53,741 bases of DNA from the NCBI GenBank assembly GCA_949482135.1, contig CASYFC010000013.1, forward strand, positions 1-53,741, given 5' to 3'. The notes beneath the pieces were generated by a model. It saw only the letters and a list, made by a program, of their open reading frames with translations. It searched no databases and was not told the DNA's origin. Position 1 is the stretch's first letter. Each line of letters opens with the position of its first letter. Both the position numbers and the translations under genes were made by a program. The stretch is from an uncultured Clostridia bacterium (GTDB lineage Bacteria; Bacillota; Clostridia; TANB77; CAG-508). Positions 43,585 to 52,722 of this stretch are shown here, one piece after another.

Positions 43585-43820
43585 AAAAAGAGGAGTAACT
43601 AAAATATCTAGTAAGAGAAAAGAAGTGGATACGCTGAGAGCTTCTTATAGTAAAATTAGTGAATGTAGCTTTGGAGTTGATATACTGAAATGTAAAGTAA
43701 GTATATCCGTTTAAGCAACGTTAAATGCTTTAGGAGATGTTTACATTTTTTGTAAATAAATTAAGGTGGTACCGCGGTAAAAAATTCGCCCTTATACGAT
43801 TTTCGTATAAGGGTTTTTTG
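43585..43820 (+). promoter_or_regulatory. T-box leader of valS (tRNA-Val-sensing)
   Basis: The T-box sequence AGGTGGTACCGCGG (43764-43777) is followed by a terminator with 11-bp arms (43789-43799, 43803-43813) and six T residues. Stem I is formed by AGAAG...CTTCT around GGATACGCTGAGAG. A GTA triplet at 43665-43667, in the internal loop GAATGTAGC, is the candidate specifier codon and fits valine. Uncharged tRNA-Val would pair there and stabilise the antiterminator so that valS is read. Confidence 0.93.
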
Positions 43821-43846
43821 TTTATAAAAAGATAGGAGGAAAAGTT

Positions 43847-46531
43847 ATGAACGAAAAGCATAAGTTAGCAGACAAGTTTAATCCAAAAGATTTTGAAGAC
43901 AAGTTATATGAGGAGTGGGAAAAAAAAGGCTACTTTAAACCATCAGATGATAAAACAAAAGAGCCATATTGTATAATGATGCCACCTCCAAATGTAACTG
44001 GGAAATTACACATGGGGCATGCATTAGACGATACTATACAAGATGTTCTAATAAGATATAAGAGAATGAGAGGGTATAGGACATTATGGCTTCCTGGTTC
44101 TGATCATGCATCTATTTCAACAGAAATGAAAGTTGTTCAAAAGCTTGCAAAAGAAGGAAAATCAAAAGCAGATTTAGGAAGAGAGAATTTTTTAGAAGAA
44201 GCATGGGCTTGGACAAAAGAATATGGTGGAATTATTCAAAAACAACAACGTAAACTGGGATGTTCATGCGACTGGGATAGAAACAGATTTACATTAGATG
44301 AAGGAATGTCTGATGCTGTTCTTGAGCAATTTATAAAACTTTATGAAAAAGGCTTAATTTATAAAGGAAAAAGAATGGTTAATTGGTGTACAAGTTGTAA
44401 TACATCAATTTCTGATGCAGAAGTTGAATATAAAGAAGAACCATCTCATTTATGGCATATAAGATATAAAATAGCTGGAACAGAAAATAATTATATTGAA
44501 GTTGCTACAACAAGACCAGAAACAATGCTTGGAGATACAGCAGTAGCAGTTCATCCGGAAGATGAGCGTTATAAAAACTTAGTTGGAAAAACTTGTATAC
44601 TTCCTATAATGAATAAAGAAATCCCAATTATTGCAGATGAATTTGTTGAAATGGAATTTGGAACAGGTTGTGTTAAAATAACACCTGCACATGATATGAA
44701 TGATTATCAAGCAGGATTACGCCATAACTTAGAATTTATAGAAGTATTTGACGAGAATTTCAAAATGGGAAATTTAGTACCAGAATATGCAGGAATGAAC
44801 TTAATAGATGCAAGAAAAGAAATTGTTAAAAAATTAGATGAAATTGGTGCATTAGTTAGAACAGAAGATTATACACATAATGTAGCAAAATGTGAAAGAT
44901 GTAAAAATACAATTGAACCAAAAGTTTCAGAGCAATGGTTTGTAAGTATGAAAGATTTAGCAAAACGTGCAGCCGATTCAGTAAGAAATGGAGAAACAAA
45001 ATTTGTTCCTCAGAGATATGAAAAGCAATATTTTCATTGGTTAGATAATATACAAGATTGGTGTATATCTCGTCAATTATGGTGGGGACATAGAATACCA
45101 GCTTATACTTGTGATGAGTGTGGACATATTAATGTTTCAAAAACAGCTCCTGAAAAATGTGAAAAATGTGGTTCTACAAATTTAACTCAAGATCCAGATA
45201 CTTTAGATACATGGTTTAGTTCTGCATTATGGCCATTTTCAACTTTAGGTTGGCCAAATAAGGAATCAGAAGATTACAAAGACTTTTATCCAACACAAAC
45301 ATTAGTTACAGGATTTGATATTATAACATTCTGGATTTCAAGAATGATGACACAAGGACTAGAATTTACAGATGAAGTACCGTTTAAAGATGTTTTAGTA
45401 CATGGTATTGTAAGAGATAGTCAAGGAAGAAAAATGTCAAAAACATTAGGAAATGGTATAGATCCACTTGATATTATAGATCAATATGGAACTGATAGTT
45501 TAAGATTTTCATTACTTTCAGGAACAACAATGGGAAATGATATTAGATTCATGCCTGAAAAATTAGAACAAGCTTCAAATTTTGCAAATAAAATTTGGAA
45601 TGCCGCAAAATTCATTACAATGAACTTAGCTGATGATGAAAAAGTTAGAGAATTTTGCTATGAAGTATTTGAAAAAGAACATAAATATAATCCAGAATTA
45701 TTAAAAGTAGAAGATAAATGGATATTAAATAAATTCGATAAATTGGTTGCTGATGTAAGTAAGAATATAGATAATTACGACTTAGGAATTGGTCTTGACA
45801 AAATATATAATTTCATATGGAATGAATTTTGTGATTGGTATATTGAAATGGTAAAACCAAGAATTTATAGTGAAGATGAAGCAACAAGAGTTGCTGTAAG
45901 TGATATATTAAATCATGTATTCGGATCTTCTTTAAAACTTCTACAACCATTTATGCCATTTGTTACATCAGAAATATATTCAAAATTAATATGTTTTGGA
46001 ACATTAGATTTAATGGTTGCAAAATGGCCAGATATAAGAGAAGAATTTATGTTTGACAATGAAGAAGCAATTGTTGAAAAATTAAAGAAATTAATTATTG
46101 AGATAAGAAATATAAGAACAAAAATGAATGTTCATCCTGCAAAAAAATCTAAATTACTAATTATTTCAAGTAATTTAGATAATGAAATAAAAGAAGCAGA
46201 AGAATTTTTACTAAAACTTGGATTTGCAAATGAAATTGTTATAGTAAATGATGAAAAAGAAATTCCACAAAATGCAGTATCAATTATAGTAGATGAATTA
46301 AAAGTTTATATACCATTTGAAGAATTAGTTGATATTGAAGAAGAGAGAAAAAGATTAGAAGGTGAGAAATCAAAACTTGAAGCAGAAGTTTTTAGAGGAG
46401 AAAAAATGCTTTCAAATCCAGGTTTTGTTAATAAAGCACCAGAAGCTAAAGTTAATGAAGAAAAAGCAAAACTTGAAAACTATAAACAAATGCTTGCAAA
46501 TGTAGAAGAAAGATTAAATTCATTAAAATAA
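43847..46531 (+). CDS. valS: Valyl-tRNA synthetase
   Basis: 894 residues, class I synthetase. PPPNVTGKLHMGHAL near 43-57 (HIGH motif as HMGH), editing domain with TTRPETMLGDTAVAVHPEDERY near 224-245, a CxxC...CxxC zinc knuckle near 423-447, GRKMSKTLGNGIDP near 527-540 (KMSKS motif) and a C-terminal coiled coil (about 825-890). Expression is set by the T-box leader. AGGAGG site. Confidence 0.97.
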   Translation: MNEKHKLADKFNPKDFEDKLYEEWEKKGYFKPSDDKTKEPYCIMMPPPNVTGKLHMGHALDDTIQDVLIRYKRMRGYRTLWLPGSDHASISTEMKVVQKLAKEGKSKADLGRENFLEEAWAWTKEYGGIIQKQQRKLGCSCDWDRNRFTLDEGMSDAVLEQFIKLYEKGLIYKGKRMVNWCTSCNTSISDAEVEYKEEPSHLWHIRYKIAGTENNYIEVATTRPETMLGDTAVAVHPEDERYKNLVGKTCILPIMNKEIPIIADEFVEMEFGTGCVKITPAHDMNDYQAGLRHNLEFIEVFDENFKMGNLVPEYAGMNLIDARKEIVKKLDEIGALVRTEDYTHNVAKCERCKNTIEPKVSEQWFVSMKDLAKRAADSVRNGETKFVPQRYEKQYFHWLDNIQDWCISRQLWWGHRIPAYTCDECGHINVSKTAPEKCEKCGSTNLTQDPDTLDTWFSSALWPFSTLGWPNKESEDYKDFYPTQTLVTGFDIITFWISRMMTQGLEFTDEVPFKDVLVHGIVRDSQGRKMSKTLGNGIDPLDIIDQYGTDSLRFSLLSGTTMGNDIRFMPEKLEQASNFANKIWNAAKFITMNLADDEKVREFCYEVFEKEHKYNPELLKVEDKWILNKFDKLVADVSKNIDNYDLGIGLDKIYNFIWNEFCDWYIEMVKPRIYSEDEATRVAVSDILNHVFGSSLKLLQPFMPFVTSEIYSKLICFGTLDLMVAKWPDIREEFMFDNEEAIVEKLKKLIIEIRNIRTKMNVHPAKKSKLLIISSNLDNEIKEAEEFLLKLGFANEIVIVNDEKEIPQNAVSIIVDELKVYIPFEELVDIEEERKRLEGEKSKLEAEVFRGEKMLSNPGFVNKAPEAKVNEEKAKLENYKQMLANVEERLNSLK

Positions 46532-46563
46532 TTTTAAAAATTGGGGGCAAGAAAGGAGTATTT

Positions 46564-47292
46564 ATGCTTGAGCTTGTTCTCAATTTTTTATTTGGGATAA
46601 AAAAATTCCACTCAAGTTGTATTATTTGTGGAAAATTAAATGAAAATTTGATATGTATGGAGTGTGAAAAAAGATTTGACAAGTATAAAAAATTTAACAT
46701 TATAGATAATGAGAAATTAATTAAAGATAAAATTGGAATCCATAATATAAAATTAAAACAGCAATATTATTTAATTGCAGGTAAAAAAGTATATTGGGAA
46801 AAAATGTTATATTGTTTTGATTATAAAAGTATTGTAAGAAAATATATGTTGCAATATAAGTTTTTTGATAAATCATATTTGGCTAATTTTTTTTCTTATG
46901 AAATATTAAAAAATAAAAAAGTTTACGAAATATTAAAAAGTTATGATATAATAATTCCAGTCCCAATGGATAAAATAAAAAAATCTAGTAGGGGATATAA
47001 TCAAACAGAATTAATATCAAATATAATTTCTCGAAAAGGAGGAATTATATCAGGCAATAATATTTTAGAAAAGGTAAAAAAGACCAAAACACAAAGTACT
47101 TTAAAAAAACAAGAAAGAAAAACCAATATAGAAAATTCATATGTTGTCAAGTGTGTAGATAAAGTAAAAAATAAAAAAGTAATATTATTTGATGATATAT
47201 TTACAACAGGAGCAACAGTTAATGAAATATCAAAAAAATTAAAACAAGCAGGAGTAAGTAAAATTTTTGTTTTAGTAATAGCAAAAGATTAA
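46564..47292 (+). CDS. comF: ComF family phosphoribosyltransferase-like protein
   Basis: 242 residues. N-terminal CIICGK...CMECE zinc site (about 19-37), then a PRTase fold with IIPVPMDKIKKSSRGYNQTE near 138-157 and the PRPP motif VILFDDIFTTGATVNEIS near 203-220. In competent bacteria ComF is needed for uptake of single-stranded DNA; in many others it has no known role. No comFA helicase gene precedes it. GAAAGGAG site before ATG. Confidence 0.88.
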   Translation: MLELVLNFLFGIKKFHSSCIICGKLNENLICMECEKRFDKYKKFNIIDNEKLIKDKIGIHNIKLKQQYYLIAGKKVYWEKMLYCFDYKSIVRKYMLQYKFFDKSYLANFFSYEILKNKKVYEILKSYDIIIPVPMDKIKKSSRGYNQTELISNIISRKGGIISGNNILEKVKKTKTQSTLKKQERKTNIENSYVVKCVDKVKNKKVILFDDIFTTGATVNEISKKLKQAGVSKIFVLVIAKD

Positions 47293-47302
47293 GGGAGGAA
47301 AT

Positions 47303-49297
47303 ATGGAAGATTTAGTAGAAAGTATTTTAGATTATGTAAGAGCTGATTATACAGATTATGCGATAATGATAAATGGTGAATGGGGAAGTGGAAAAACTTA
47401 TTTTTGGAATAATAAAATAAGAAATAAAATTGATTCTCTTACATTTAATGGTAAAAAATATTCAACAATATATATGTCTTTATATGGTATATCAAATCTA
47501 GAAGATATTAGTAAAAAAATATATATTGAAACAACTCAACTAATGGATAAAAACATGAAAAAATATATGCAAACACATGATAAATCTTCTATTCCTGAAT
47601 ATGCAAAAACTGGACTTGATATGGCACATTTTTTTGGCAGTACACAAAATGATGGCAAAATAGATTATAGTCAATTTTTTGCTACAGATGATAAAGTTTT
47701 ATGTTTTGATGACTTAGAAAGAGCAAATGTTGATGTTATAGATATTTTAGGATATATTAATAATTTTGTTGAACATGATCATATTAAAACTATTATTATA
47801 TGTAATGAAAAAGAACTTGCAACCAAATTAAAGAGTTCTAATTTAGAGATGAAAACATTTATAGCAACATATCTTTTAGATAAAGAAGGAACACTCTTAA
47901 CTGCTGATAAACCAATGGTAGAAAAAATTGGTGAAAAAATAGAATATGTTTTTGATAAAGCAAACGATTATGAAAGAATTAAAGAGAAACTAATTGGTGA
48001 AACATTTGAGTATGCTCCTAAATTTAATTATATAATTAATGGATTATTAATGAGATATGAAAATAATCCAGATTTAATAAGATTTTTAAGAGAGCAAACA
48101 AATTTAATTACAAATACATTTATAAGATCTGGAACTAGAAATCTTAGAATTTTAAAACATGCTTTAAATGATTTTCAAAAAATCTTTGAAACAGTAAATA
48201 AATTCTATCCAAATACTAATTTAAGAGTATTACAAACAATGCTTATTTTTACAATTGCAGTTTCTTTTGAAATAAAAGCAGGGAAAATAACAAAGGATAA
48301 ATTTATAAATATTAATACAAACGAAGAATATAAATCAATATTAGTTTCTTCAAGAGTATTGATGGATAATAGACAATTTTATATTAAAGAATTTGATAAT
48401 AATTATTACTTCAATTTCAAATCAGAATATAGATTTTTTAAATTTATAGAAGTTTACGTTAGAACAAGAATTTTTGATATGAAAATATTCAAAAATGATA
48501 TGGAAATGATAATCCAAACAATAGATACAGAAAAATTACCAGGATATAAAAGATTACTTACAGAAGAATATTGGAAAATATCTGATGATCAGTTTCCATT
48601 TGTTATTGAAGAAGTTGTTGAAAATGTCAGAAATGGTGATTTAAAATTAATTGATTTAGTAAAATTATTTGCATATTTTAGTTATTTTTCAAGAAAAAAA
48701 TTAATTAGTTATGATATGCAAACAATAAAAAATATTTTTATTGATGGAATGGATTTAATTGCTGATAAATCAGAATACTGTGACAATATTGATGAAGAAC
48801 TTTCTAGAATTGGAATAGATATTGGGGAAGAAATGGATGAAATATTAAAGCATTTCAATGAAATAAATAAAGATTTGAAAGTAAAAATGTATAAAGAACA
48901 AGCAGAAGAAATATTCAAATGTATTCCAATGAAAATGGAGACATTTTATGAGAAATTTACAGAAGAATATATGGAAAAACCATTACTTGAATATTATGAT
49001 ACTTTCAAAATGATTCAAAGAATAACTTGTGCAAGTAATGAAGATATAATGAAAATTAAAGAGATGCTAATTAGAAGAGCCAAAAAATACAAAAGAGAAT
49101 TATGCTCAGAATTACCATTTATTATTAATTTAAAAAGTGCTCTAGAAGCACATTGTAAAGGAAAAAACAATAGTATAAAAATGGTAATGATTAGAGAATT
49201 TGCGAGTGATTTACAAATAGTAATAGATACTTATAGCAATATACCACCAAAAAAAGTATATAAAAAATTAAGAAGGTATATAGAAACAAAAAAATAG
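47303..49297 (+). CDS. KAP-type P-loop NTPase
   Basis: 664 residues. Walker A GEWGSGKT at 25-32, the pattern YMSLYGISNLEDISKKIY near 57-74 that follows it in KAP-like NTPases, and Walker B VLCFDDLE at 132-139 with two aspartates. The other 500 residues are helical and Lys/Glu/Ile-rich without a known motif and, unlike many KAP ATPases, no membrane segment breaks the NTPase core. Some KAP NTPases act against phages or plasmids; nothing here shows this protein does. It starts ten bases after comF with GGGAGG and ends before the sigma-G promoter of spoVT. Codon use matches the host, so no sign of recent transfer. Confidence 0.75.
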   Translation: MEDLVESILDYVRADYTDYAIMINGEWGSGKTYFWNNKIRNKIDSLTFNGKKYSTIYMSLYGISNLEDISKKIYIETTQLMDKNMKKYMQTHDKSSIPEYAKTGLDMAHFFGSTQNDGKIDYSQFFATDDKVLCFDDLERANVDVIDILGYINNFVEHDHIKTIIICNEKELATKLKSSNLEMKTFIATYLLDKEGTLLTADKPMVEKIGEKIEYVFDKANDYERIKEKLIGETFEYAPKFNYIINGLLMRYENNPDLIRFLREQTNLITNTFIRSGTRNLRILKHALNDFQKIFETVNKFYPNTNLRVLQTMLIFTIAVSFEIKAGKITKDKFININTNEEYKSILVSSRVLMDNRQFYIKEFDNNYYFNFKSEYRFFKFIEVYVRTRIFDMKIFKNDMEMIIQTIDTEKLPGYKRLLTEEYWKISDDQFPFVIEEVVENVRNGDLKLIDLVKLFAYFSYFSRKKLISYDMQTIKNIFIDGMDLIADKSEYCDNIDEELSRIGIDIGEEMDEILKHFNEINKDLKVKMYKEQAEEIFKCIPMKMETFYEKFTEEYMEKPLLEYYDTFKMIQRITCASNEDIMKIKEMLIRRAKKYKRELCSELPFIINLKSALEAHCKGKNNSIKMVMIREFASDLQIVIDTYSNIPPKKVYKKLRRYIETKK

Positions 49298-49320
49298 AAA
49301 ATACTTTTAATGAAAAAAAT

Positions 49321-49349
49321 GTATAAAATTTTCCTAATTTGTCATAATA
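49321..49349 (+). promoter_or_regulatory. Sigma-G type promoter of spoVT
   Basis: GTATA (49321-49325), 17-base spacer, CATAATA (49343-49349). This fits every position of the sigma-G consensus GHATR-N17/18-CATNHTA. It lies 31 bases before the spoVT start, and spoVT is a sigma-G gene in B. subtilis. Confidence 0.75.
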
Positions 49350-49380
49350 AAAATATAAATACAAATATAAGGAGGATTTT

Positions 49381-49935
49381 ATGAAAGCAACAGGAGTTGT
49401 AAGAAGAATTGATGATTTGGGAAGACTTGTTATACCAAAAGAAATAAGAAAAGTTCATCATATAAAAGAAGGAGATCCACTTGAGATTTTTACAGATAAA
49501 GAAGGCGAAATAATATTAAAAAAATATTCTCCAATAGGTGAACTTACAGAATTTGCTACTACCTATGCAGATACAATTTCAAAAACAACAGGACATATAG
49601 CATGTATTACAGATAAAGACACTGTAATTGCAGTTTCAGGAGGACAGAAAAAAGAATTCCTAGAAAAAGGATTAAGTAAAGAATTAGAAGAAGTAATTGA
49701 AAATAAAGAAGTATTCAAAAGTAAAGAAAATAATGAAATTGCTATTCCAATTACTCAAAATGAAGGTAGAGAGAGAATTTATAATGCACAAGTAATATAT
49801 CCAATAATTTCTGATGGAGATGTTATAGGAAGTGTTATTCTTTTATCTAAAGAACCTTATAAAAAAATGGGAGAAGCAGAAGATAAAGTTGCTCAATCAG
49901 CAGCAGGATTTTTAGGAAATCATTTAGAAATTTAA
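49381..49935 (+). CDS. spoVT: Stage V sporulation protein T
   Basis: 184 residues. AbrB-type swapped-hairpin DNA-binding domain at 1-52 (MKATGVVRRIDDLGRLVIPK, then EIRKVHHIKEGDPLEIF) and a C-terminal GAF-like domain (about 56-184). SpoVT adjusts sigma-G transcription in the forespore. Strong AGGAGG site. Its terminator follows after 66 bases that include a promoter-like inverted repeat. Confidence 0.96.
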   Translation: MKATGVVRRIDDLGRLVIPKEIRKVHHIKEGDPLEIFTDKEGEIILKKYSPIGELTEFATTYADTISKTTGHIACITDKDTVIAVSGGQKKEFLEKGLSKELEEVIENKEVFKSKENNEIAIPITQNEGRERIYNAQVIYPIISDGDVIGSVILLSKEPYKKMGEAEDKVAQSAAGFLGNHLEI

Positions 49936-49936
49936 A

Positions 49937-49985
49937 CTTGACAAATTACTAGATATACTTAAAATGTTTATATTAATCTGTCAAG
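49937..49985 (+). promoter_or_regulatory. Promoter-like inverted repeat after spoVT
   Basis: TTGACA (49938-49943), 16-base spacer, TAAAAT (49960-49965). The -35 region CTTGACAAATT (49937-49947) recurs inverted at 49975-49985 with one mismatch. A transcript starting near 49972 would run about 65 bases to the terminator at 50002-50036. Confidence 0.4.
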
Positions 49986-50001
49986 AGTATAATAGCAAAA
50001 T

Positions 50002-50036
50002 AAAAAGCTTAATCACGTGTAAGATTAGGCTTTTTT
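50002..50036 (+). terminator. Terminator after spoVT
   Basis: 13-bp arms (50002-50014, 50023-50035) with one G-U pair, loop of eight bases, six to seven T residues. Confidence 0.85.
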
Positions 50037-50155
50037 GCGTAATATGTATCACATTTGTATTAGTATTGTAATAGAAAATTTATAGTAAATTGTATTTCTA
50101 AGTGTTAAAATATTTACAATAATAATCATAATAGATAATTTTGGAGGAAAAATAT

Positions 50156-50671
50156 ATGAGTACTAAAAATATTAAAGAATTAGAAGCTTTAGCTGGAAGT
50201 GGAGATGTTGGAGCGATTTATGAATTAGGACAAAGATACTTCTATGGTGTTGGAGTAGAATTAGACTACACAAAAGCAAGAAATTATTTTGAAATTGCTT
50301 CTGAAAGAGGTTCTTCTGGTTCTAATTATTTTTTAGGAAAAATTTATTATAATGGAAATGGAGTTCAAACTAATCATTTAAAAGCAAAAGAATATTTTGA
50401 AAAGTCAGCAGAAGCAGATAATACATTTTCTAAATATTATTTAGGAAAATTATATTACTGGGGCGATGGCGTTGAGAAAAACAATGAAAAAGCTGAAGAA
50501 TATAAAAGACTTGTATTAGGAAAACCAATATATGGAAATCAAGAAGCAGGACTTGAAGAATTTTATAGCATATTCGATTTTGAAGGAAGAACTAAAGAAT
50601 ATGTTGGAGAATTACAAAACAAAGTTTTATCAGAATATAAAAATTTATTTGGAAAAGAAATTAGTTTGTAA
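50156..50671 (+). CDS. Sel1-repeat protein
   Basis: 171 residues from the ATG at 50156 (TTGGAGG at 50141-50147). Three Sel1-like repeats: AIYELGQRYFYGVGVELDYTK near 22-42, NYFLGKIYYNGNGVQTNHLK near 59-78 and KYYLGKLYYWGDGVEKNNEK near 95-114, each ending in an alanine/phenylalanine helix (ARNYFEIA, AKEYFEKSA). The last 45 residues differ. No signal peptide, so a cytoplasmic scaffold for protein contacts; partner unknown. Confidence 0.88.
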   Translation: MSTKNIKELEALAGSGDVGAIYELGQRYFYGVGVELDYTKARNYFEIASERGSSGSNYFLGKIYYNGNGVQTNHLKAKEYFEKSAEADNTFSKYYLGKLYYWGDGVEKNNEKAEEYKRLVLGKPIYGNQEAGLEEFYSIFDFEGRTKEYVGELQNKVLSEYKNLFGKEISL

Positions 50672-50689
50672 AATAGTAAATGAATTAAG

Positions 50690-50717
50690 AGGTCAGAATT
50701 TAATTCTGATCTTTTTT
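50690..50717 (+). terminator. Terminator after the Sel1 gene
   Basis: Arms 50690-50700 and 50702-50712 (inner pairs open to make the loop), one G-U pair, then T residues to 50718. Confidence 0.75.
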
Positions 50718-50752
50718 GATTTTACCATTAAAATTAAATTAAGCTTAAATAC

Positions 50753-50781
50753 TTGAAAAACAAGTAATTATGTAATATAAT
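50753..50781 (+). promoter_or_regulatory. alaS promoter with operator-like palindrome
   Basis: TTGAAA (50753-50758), 17-base spacer, TATAAT (50776-50781). TACTTG-AAAAA-CAAGTA (50750-50766) overlaps the -35, so a repressor could bind there. No T-box is seen before alaS. Confidence 0.65.
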
Positions 50782-50821
50782 CTTACGCAGAAAAATAAAG
50801 TTATAAATAGAGGAGAATGTA

Positions 50822-52573
50822 ATGAAAGCAATTGAAATAAGAAATAAATACTTAAACTTTTTTAAAAATCATGGGCATAGTATAATTCCATCAGCTCCAG
50901 TAATTCCAGAAAATGATCCATCTGTTTTATTTACAACAGCGGGAATGCAACCATTAGTTCCTTATCTTTTAGGTCAAAAACATCCATCAGGAACTAGATT
51001 AACAGACTTTCAAAAATGTGTTAGAACAAATGATATTGATGAAGTTGGAGATAATCGTCATTTAACATATTTTGAAATGCTTGGAAACTGGTCTTTAGGA
51101 GATTATTTTAAAGATGAATCAATAGCAATGAGTTATGAATTTTTAACAAAGGAATTAGGAATTCCAGCAGAAAAATTATCTGTAACATGTTTTGCAGGTG
51201 ATGAAGATTGTGGAAAAGATGAAGTTGCATACGAGGCGTGGAAAAGAGCTGGTATACCAGATGAAAGAATTTATTTCTTTGGAAAAGATGATAACTGGTG
51301 GATTGCAGGAGAGGAAGGACCTTGTGGACCAGATACAGAAATGTTTTATGATACAGGAAAACCAAAATGTTCTGAAGAATGTAACCCATCTTGTGGATGT
51401 GGAAAATACGTAGAAATTTGGAATAATGTTTTCATGGAATTTTATAAAGATAAAAATGGATATTCTAAATTAAAACAACAAAATGTTGATACAGGTCTTG
51501 GATTAGAAAGAATGACAATGCTTTTACAAGGAAAAGAAACTCCATTTGAAATTGAATTATTTGCACCAGTTATGGATAAATTAGTAGAATTACAGAAAGT
51601 TGATAATATTCAAAGTAGAAGAATTGTTGCAGAACATTTACGTTCAAGTATGATGATAATAAATGATGGTGGTAGACCAAGTAATGTAGATAGAGGTTAT
51701 ATTTTAAGAAGATTACTACGTAGAATGACAAGACATTTAAACAAACTTGAAATAGATTTATCTAAATTACCAGAAGTTATAGATACCTCAATAGAAGCTT
51801 TAAAGGAACTATATCCAGAATTAGAACAAAATAAAGAAACAATTAAAACTGTTATTATAGAAGAAAAAAATAAATTCGTTAAAACACTTCAAAATGGTGA
51901 AAGAGAATTTGAAAAAGTTGCAAATAAAACTAAAAATTCAGGAAAAAAAGTATTAGATACAGAAGCTGTATTTAATCTTTATGAAACATATGGATTTCCA
52001 CCAGAAATGACAGAAGAACTTGCAAAAGAACAAGGATTAGAAGTTGATATGTCTGATTATAAAAAATTATTTAAAGAACATCAAGAAAAATCGAGACTAG
52101 GAAGTGAGCAAAAATTCAAAGGTGGACTAGCTTCAACAGGAGAAATGGAAACAAAATATCACACAGCAACACATCTTTTAAATGCAGCATTAAAAGTAAT
52201 TTTAGGAGAGCATGTACATCAAAAAGGAAGTAATATAACTCATGAGAGAATGAGATTTGACTTTTCACATGGAGCTAAAATGACAGATGAAGAAAAACAA
52301 AAAGTTGAAGAATTAGTTAATAGTTATATTGCTCAAGATATTCCAGTGGAAAGATTGGAAATGAAAAAAGATGAAGCATTAGCTCTTGGAGCAGAAGCAA
52401 TGTTTTTAGATAAATATGGAGATATTGTTATTGTATATAAAATAGGAGATATATCTATAGAATTATGTGGTGGGCCTCACGTAGAAAGCACTGGAAAATT
52501 AGGACATTTTAAAATTAAGAAAGAAGAGGCATCCTCATCAGGAGTAAGAAGAATAAAAGCAATATTAGAATAA
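50822..52573 (+). CDS. alaS: Alanyl-tRNA synthetase, short form lacking the C-terminal domain
   Basis: 583 residues against about 870 in most bacteria. Present: class II catalytic domain (FTTAGMQPLVPYLLGQKHPSGTR near 38-60, RHLTYFEMLGNWSLGDYFK near 80-98), tRNA-recognition helices (about 240-400) and the editing domain with zinc ligands HTATH near 446-450 and CGGPH near 549-553. It ends just after, so the DHHA1/C-Ala dimerisation domain is missing. The stop codon is followed by a clean terminator, so this is a finished gene, not a broken one. A cysteine-rich loop KCSEECNPSCGCGK (about 182-195) is an added metal-site candidate. Catalysis and editing should be kept; tRNA affinity may rely on another protein. 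Confidence 0.92.
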   Translation: MKAIEIRNKYLNFFKNHGHSIIPSAPVIPENDPSVLFTTAGMQPLVPYLLGQKHPSGTRLTDFQKCVRTNDIDEVGDNRHLTYFEMLGNWSLGDYFKDESIAMSYEFLTKELGIPAEKLSVTCFAGDEDCGKDEVAYEAWKRAGIPDERIYFFGKDDNWWIAGEEGPCGPDTEMFYDTGKPKCSEECNPSCGCGKYVEIWNNVFMEFYKDKNGYSKLKQQNVDTGLGLERMTMLLQGKETPFEIELFAPVMDKLVELQKVDNIQSRRIVAEHLRSSMMIINDGGRPSNVDRGYILRRLLRRMTRHLNKLEIDLSKLPEVIDTSIEALKELYPELEQNKETIKTVIIEEKNKFVKTLQNGEREFEKVANKTKNSGKKVLDTEAVFNLYETYGFPPEMTEELAKEQGLEVDMSDYKKLFKEHQEKSRLGSEQKFKGGLASTGEMETKYHTATHLLNAALKVILGEHVHQKGSNITHERMRFDFSHGAKMTDEEKQKVEELVNSYIAQDIPVERLEMKKDEALALGAEAMFLDKYGDIVIVYKIGDISIELCGGPHVESTGKLGHFKIKKEEASSSGVRRIKAILE

Positions 52574-52579
52574 AAAGTA

Positions 52580-52610
52580 AAAAATCTTCAGAATTTTCTG
52601 AAGATTTTTT
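52580..52610 (+). terminator. Terminator of alaS
   Basis: Perfect 13-bp arms (52580-52592, 52597-52609) around ATTT, ending in six T residues. Confidence 0.9.
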
Positions 52611-52647
52611 GCATATTAATTTGATAAAGAATTGTAATTTAATTTTC

Positions 52648-52676
52648 TTGATTTCAAAATTCTTATATGGTATAAT
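52648..52676 (+). promoter_or_regulatory. Sortase gene promoter
   Basis: TTGATT (52648-52653), 17-base spacer, TATAAT (52671-52676), 46 bases before the start codon. Confidence 0.75.
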
Positions 52677-52722
52677 ATAGTTATGAGATTACGTAAATTC
52701 AAAAGATAGGAGGCATGTGCAT

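Noticed and set aside
50532-50756. Overlapping plus-strand frame inside the end of the Sel1 gene
   Set aside because: It lies mostly in another frame of the Sel1 gene, runs through the terminator and has no ribosome site.
50719-50821. T-box before alaS
   Set aside because: No TGGNACCGCG-type sequence and no terminator between promoter and gene, unlike at valS.
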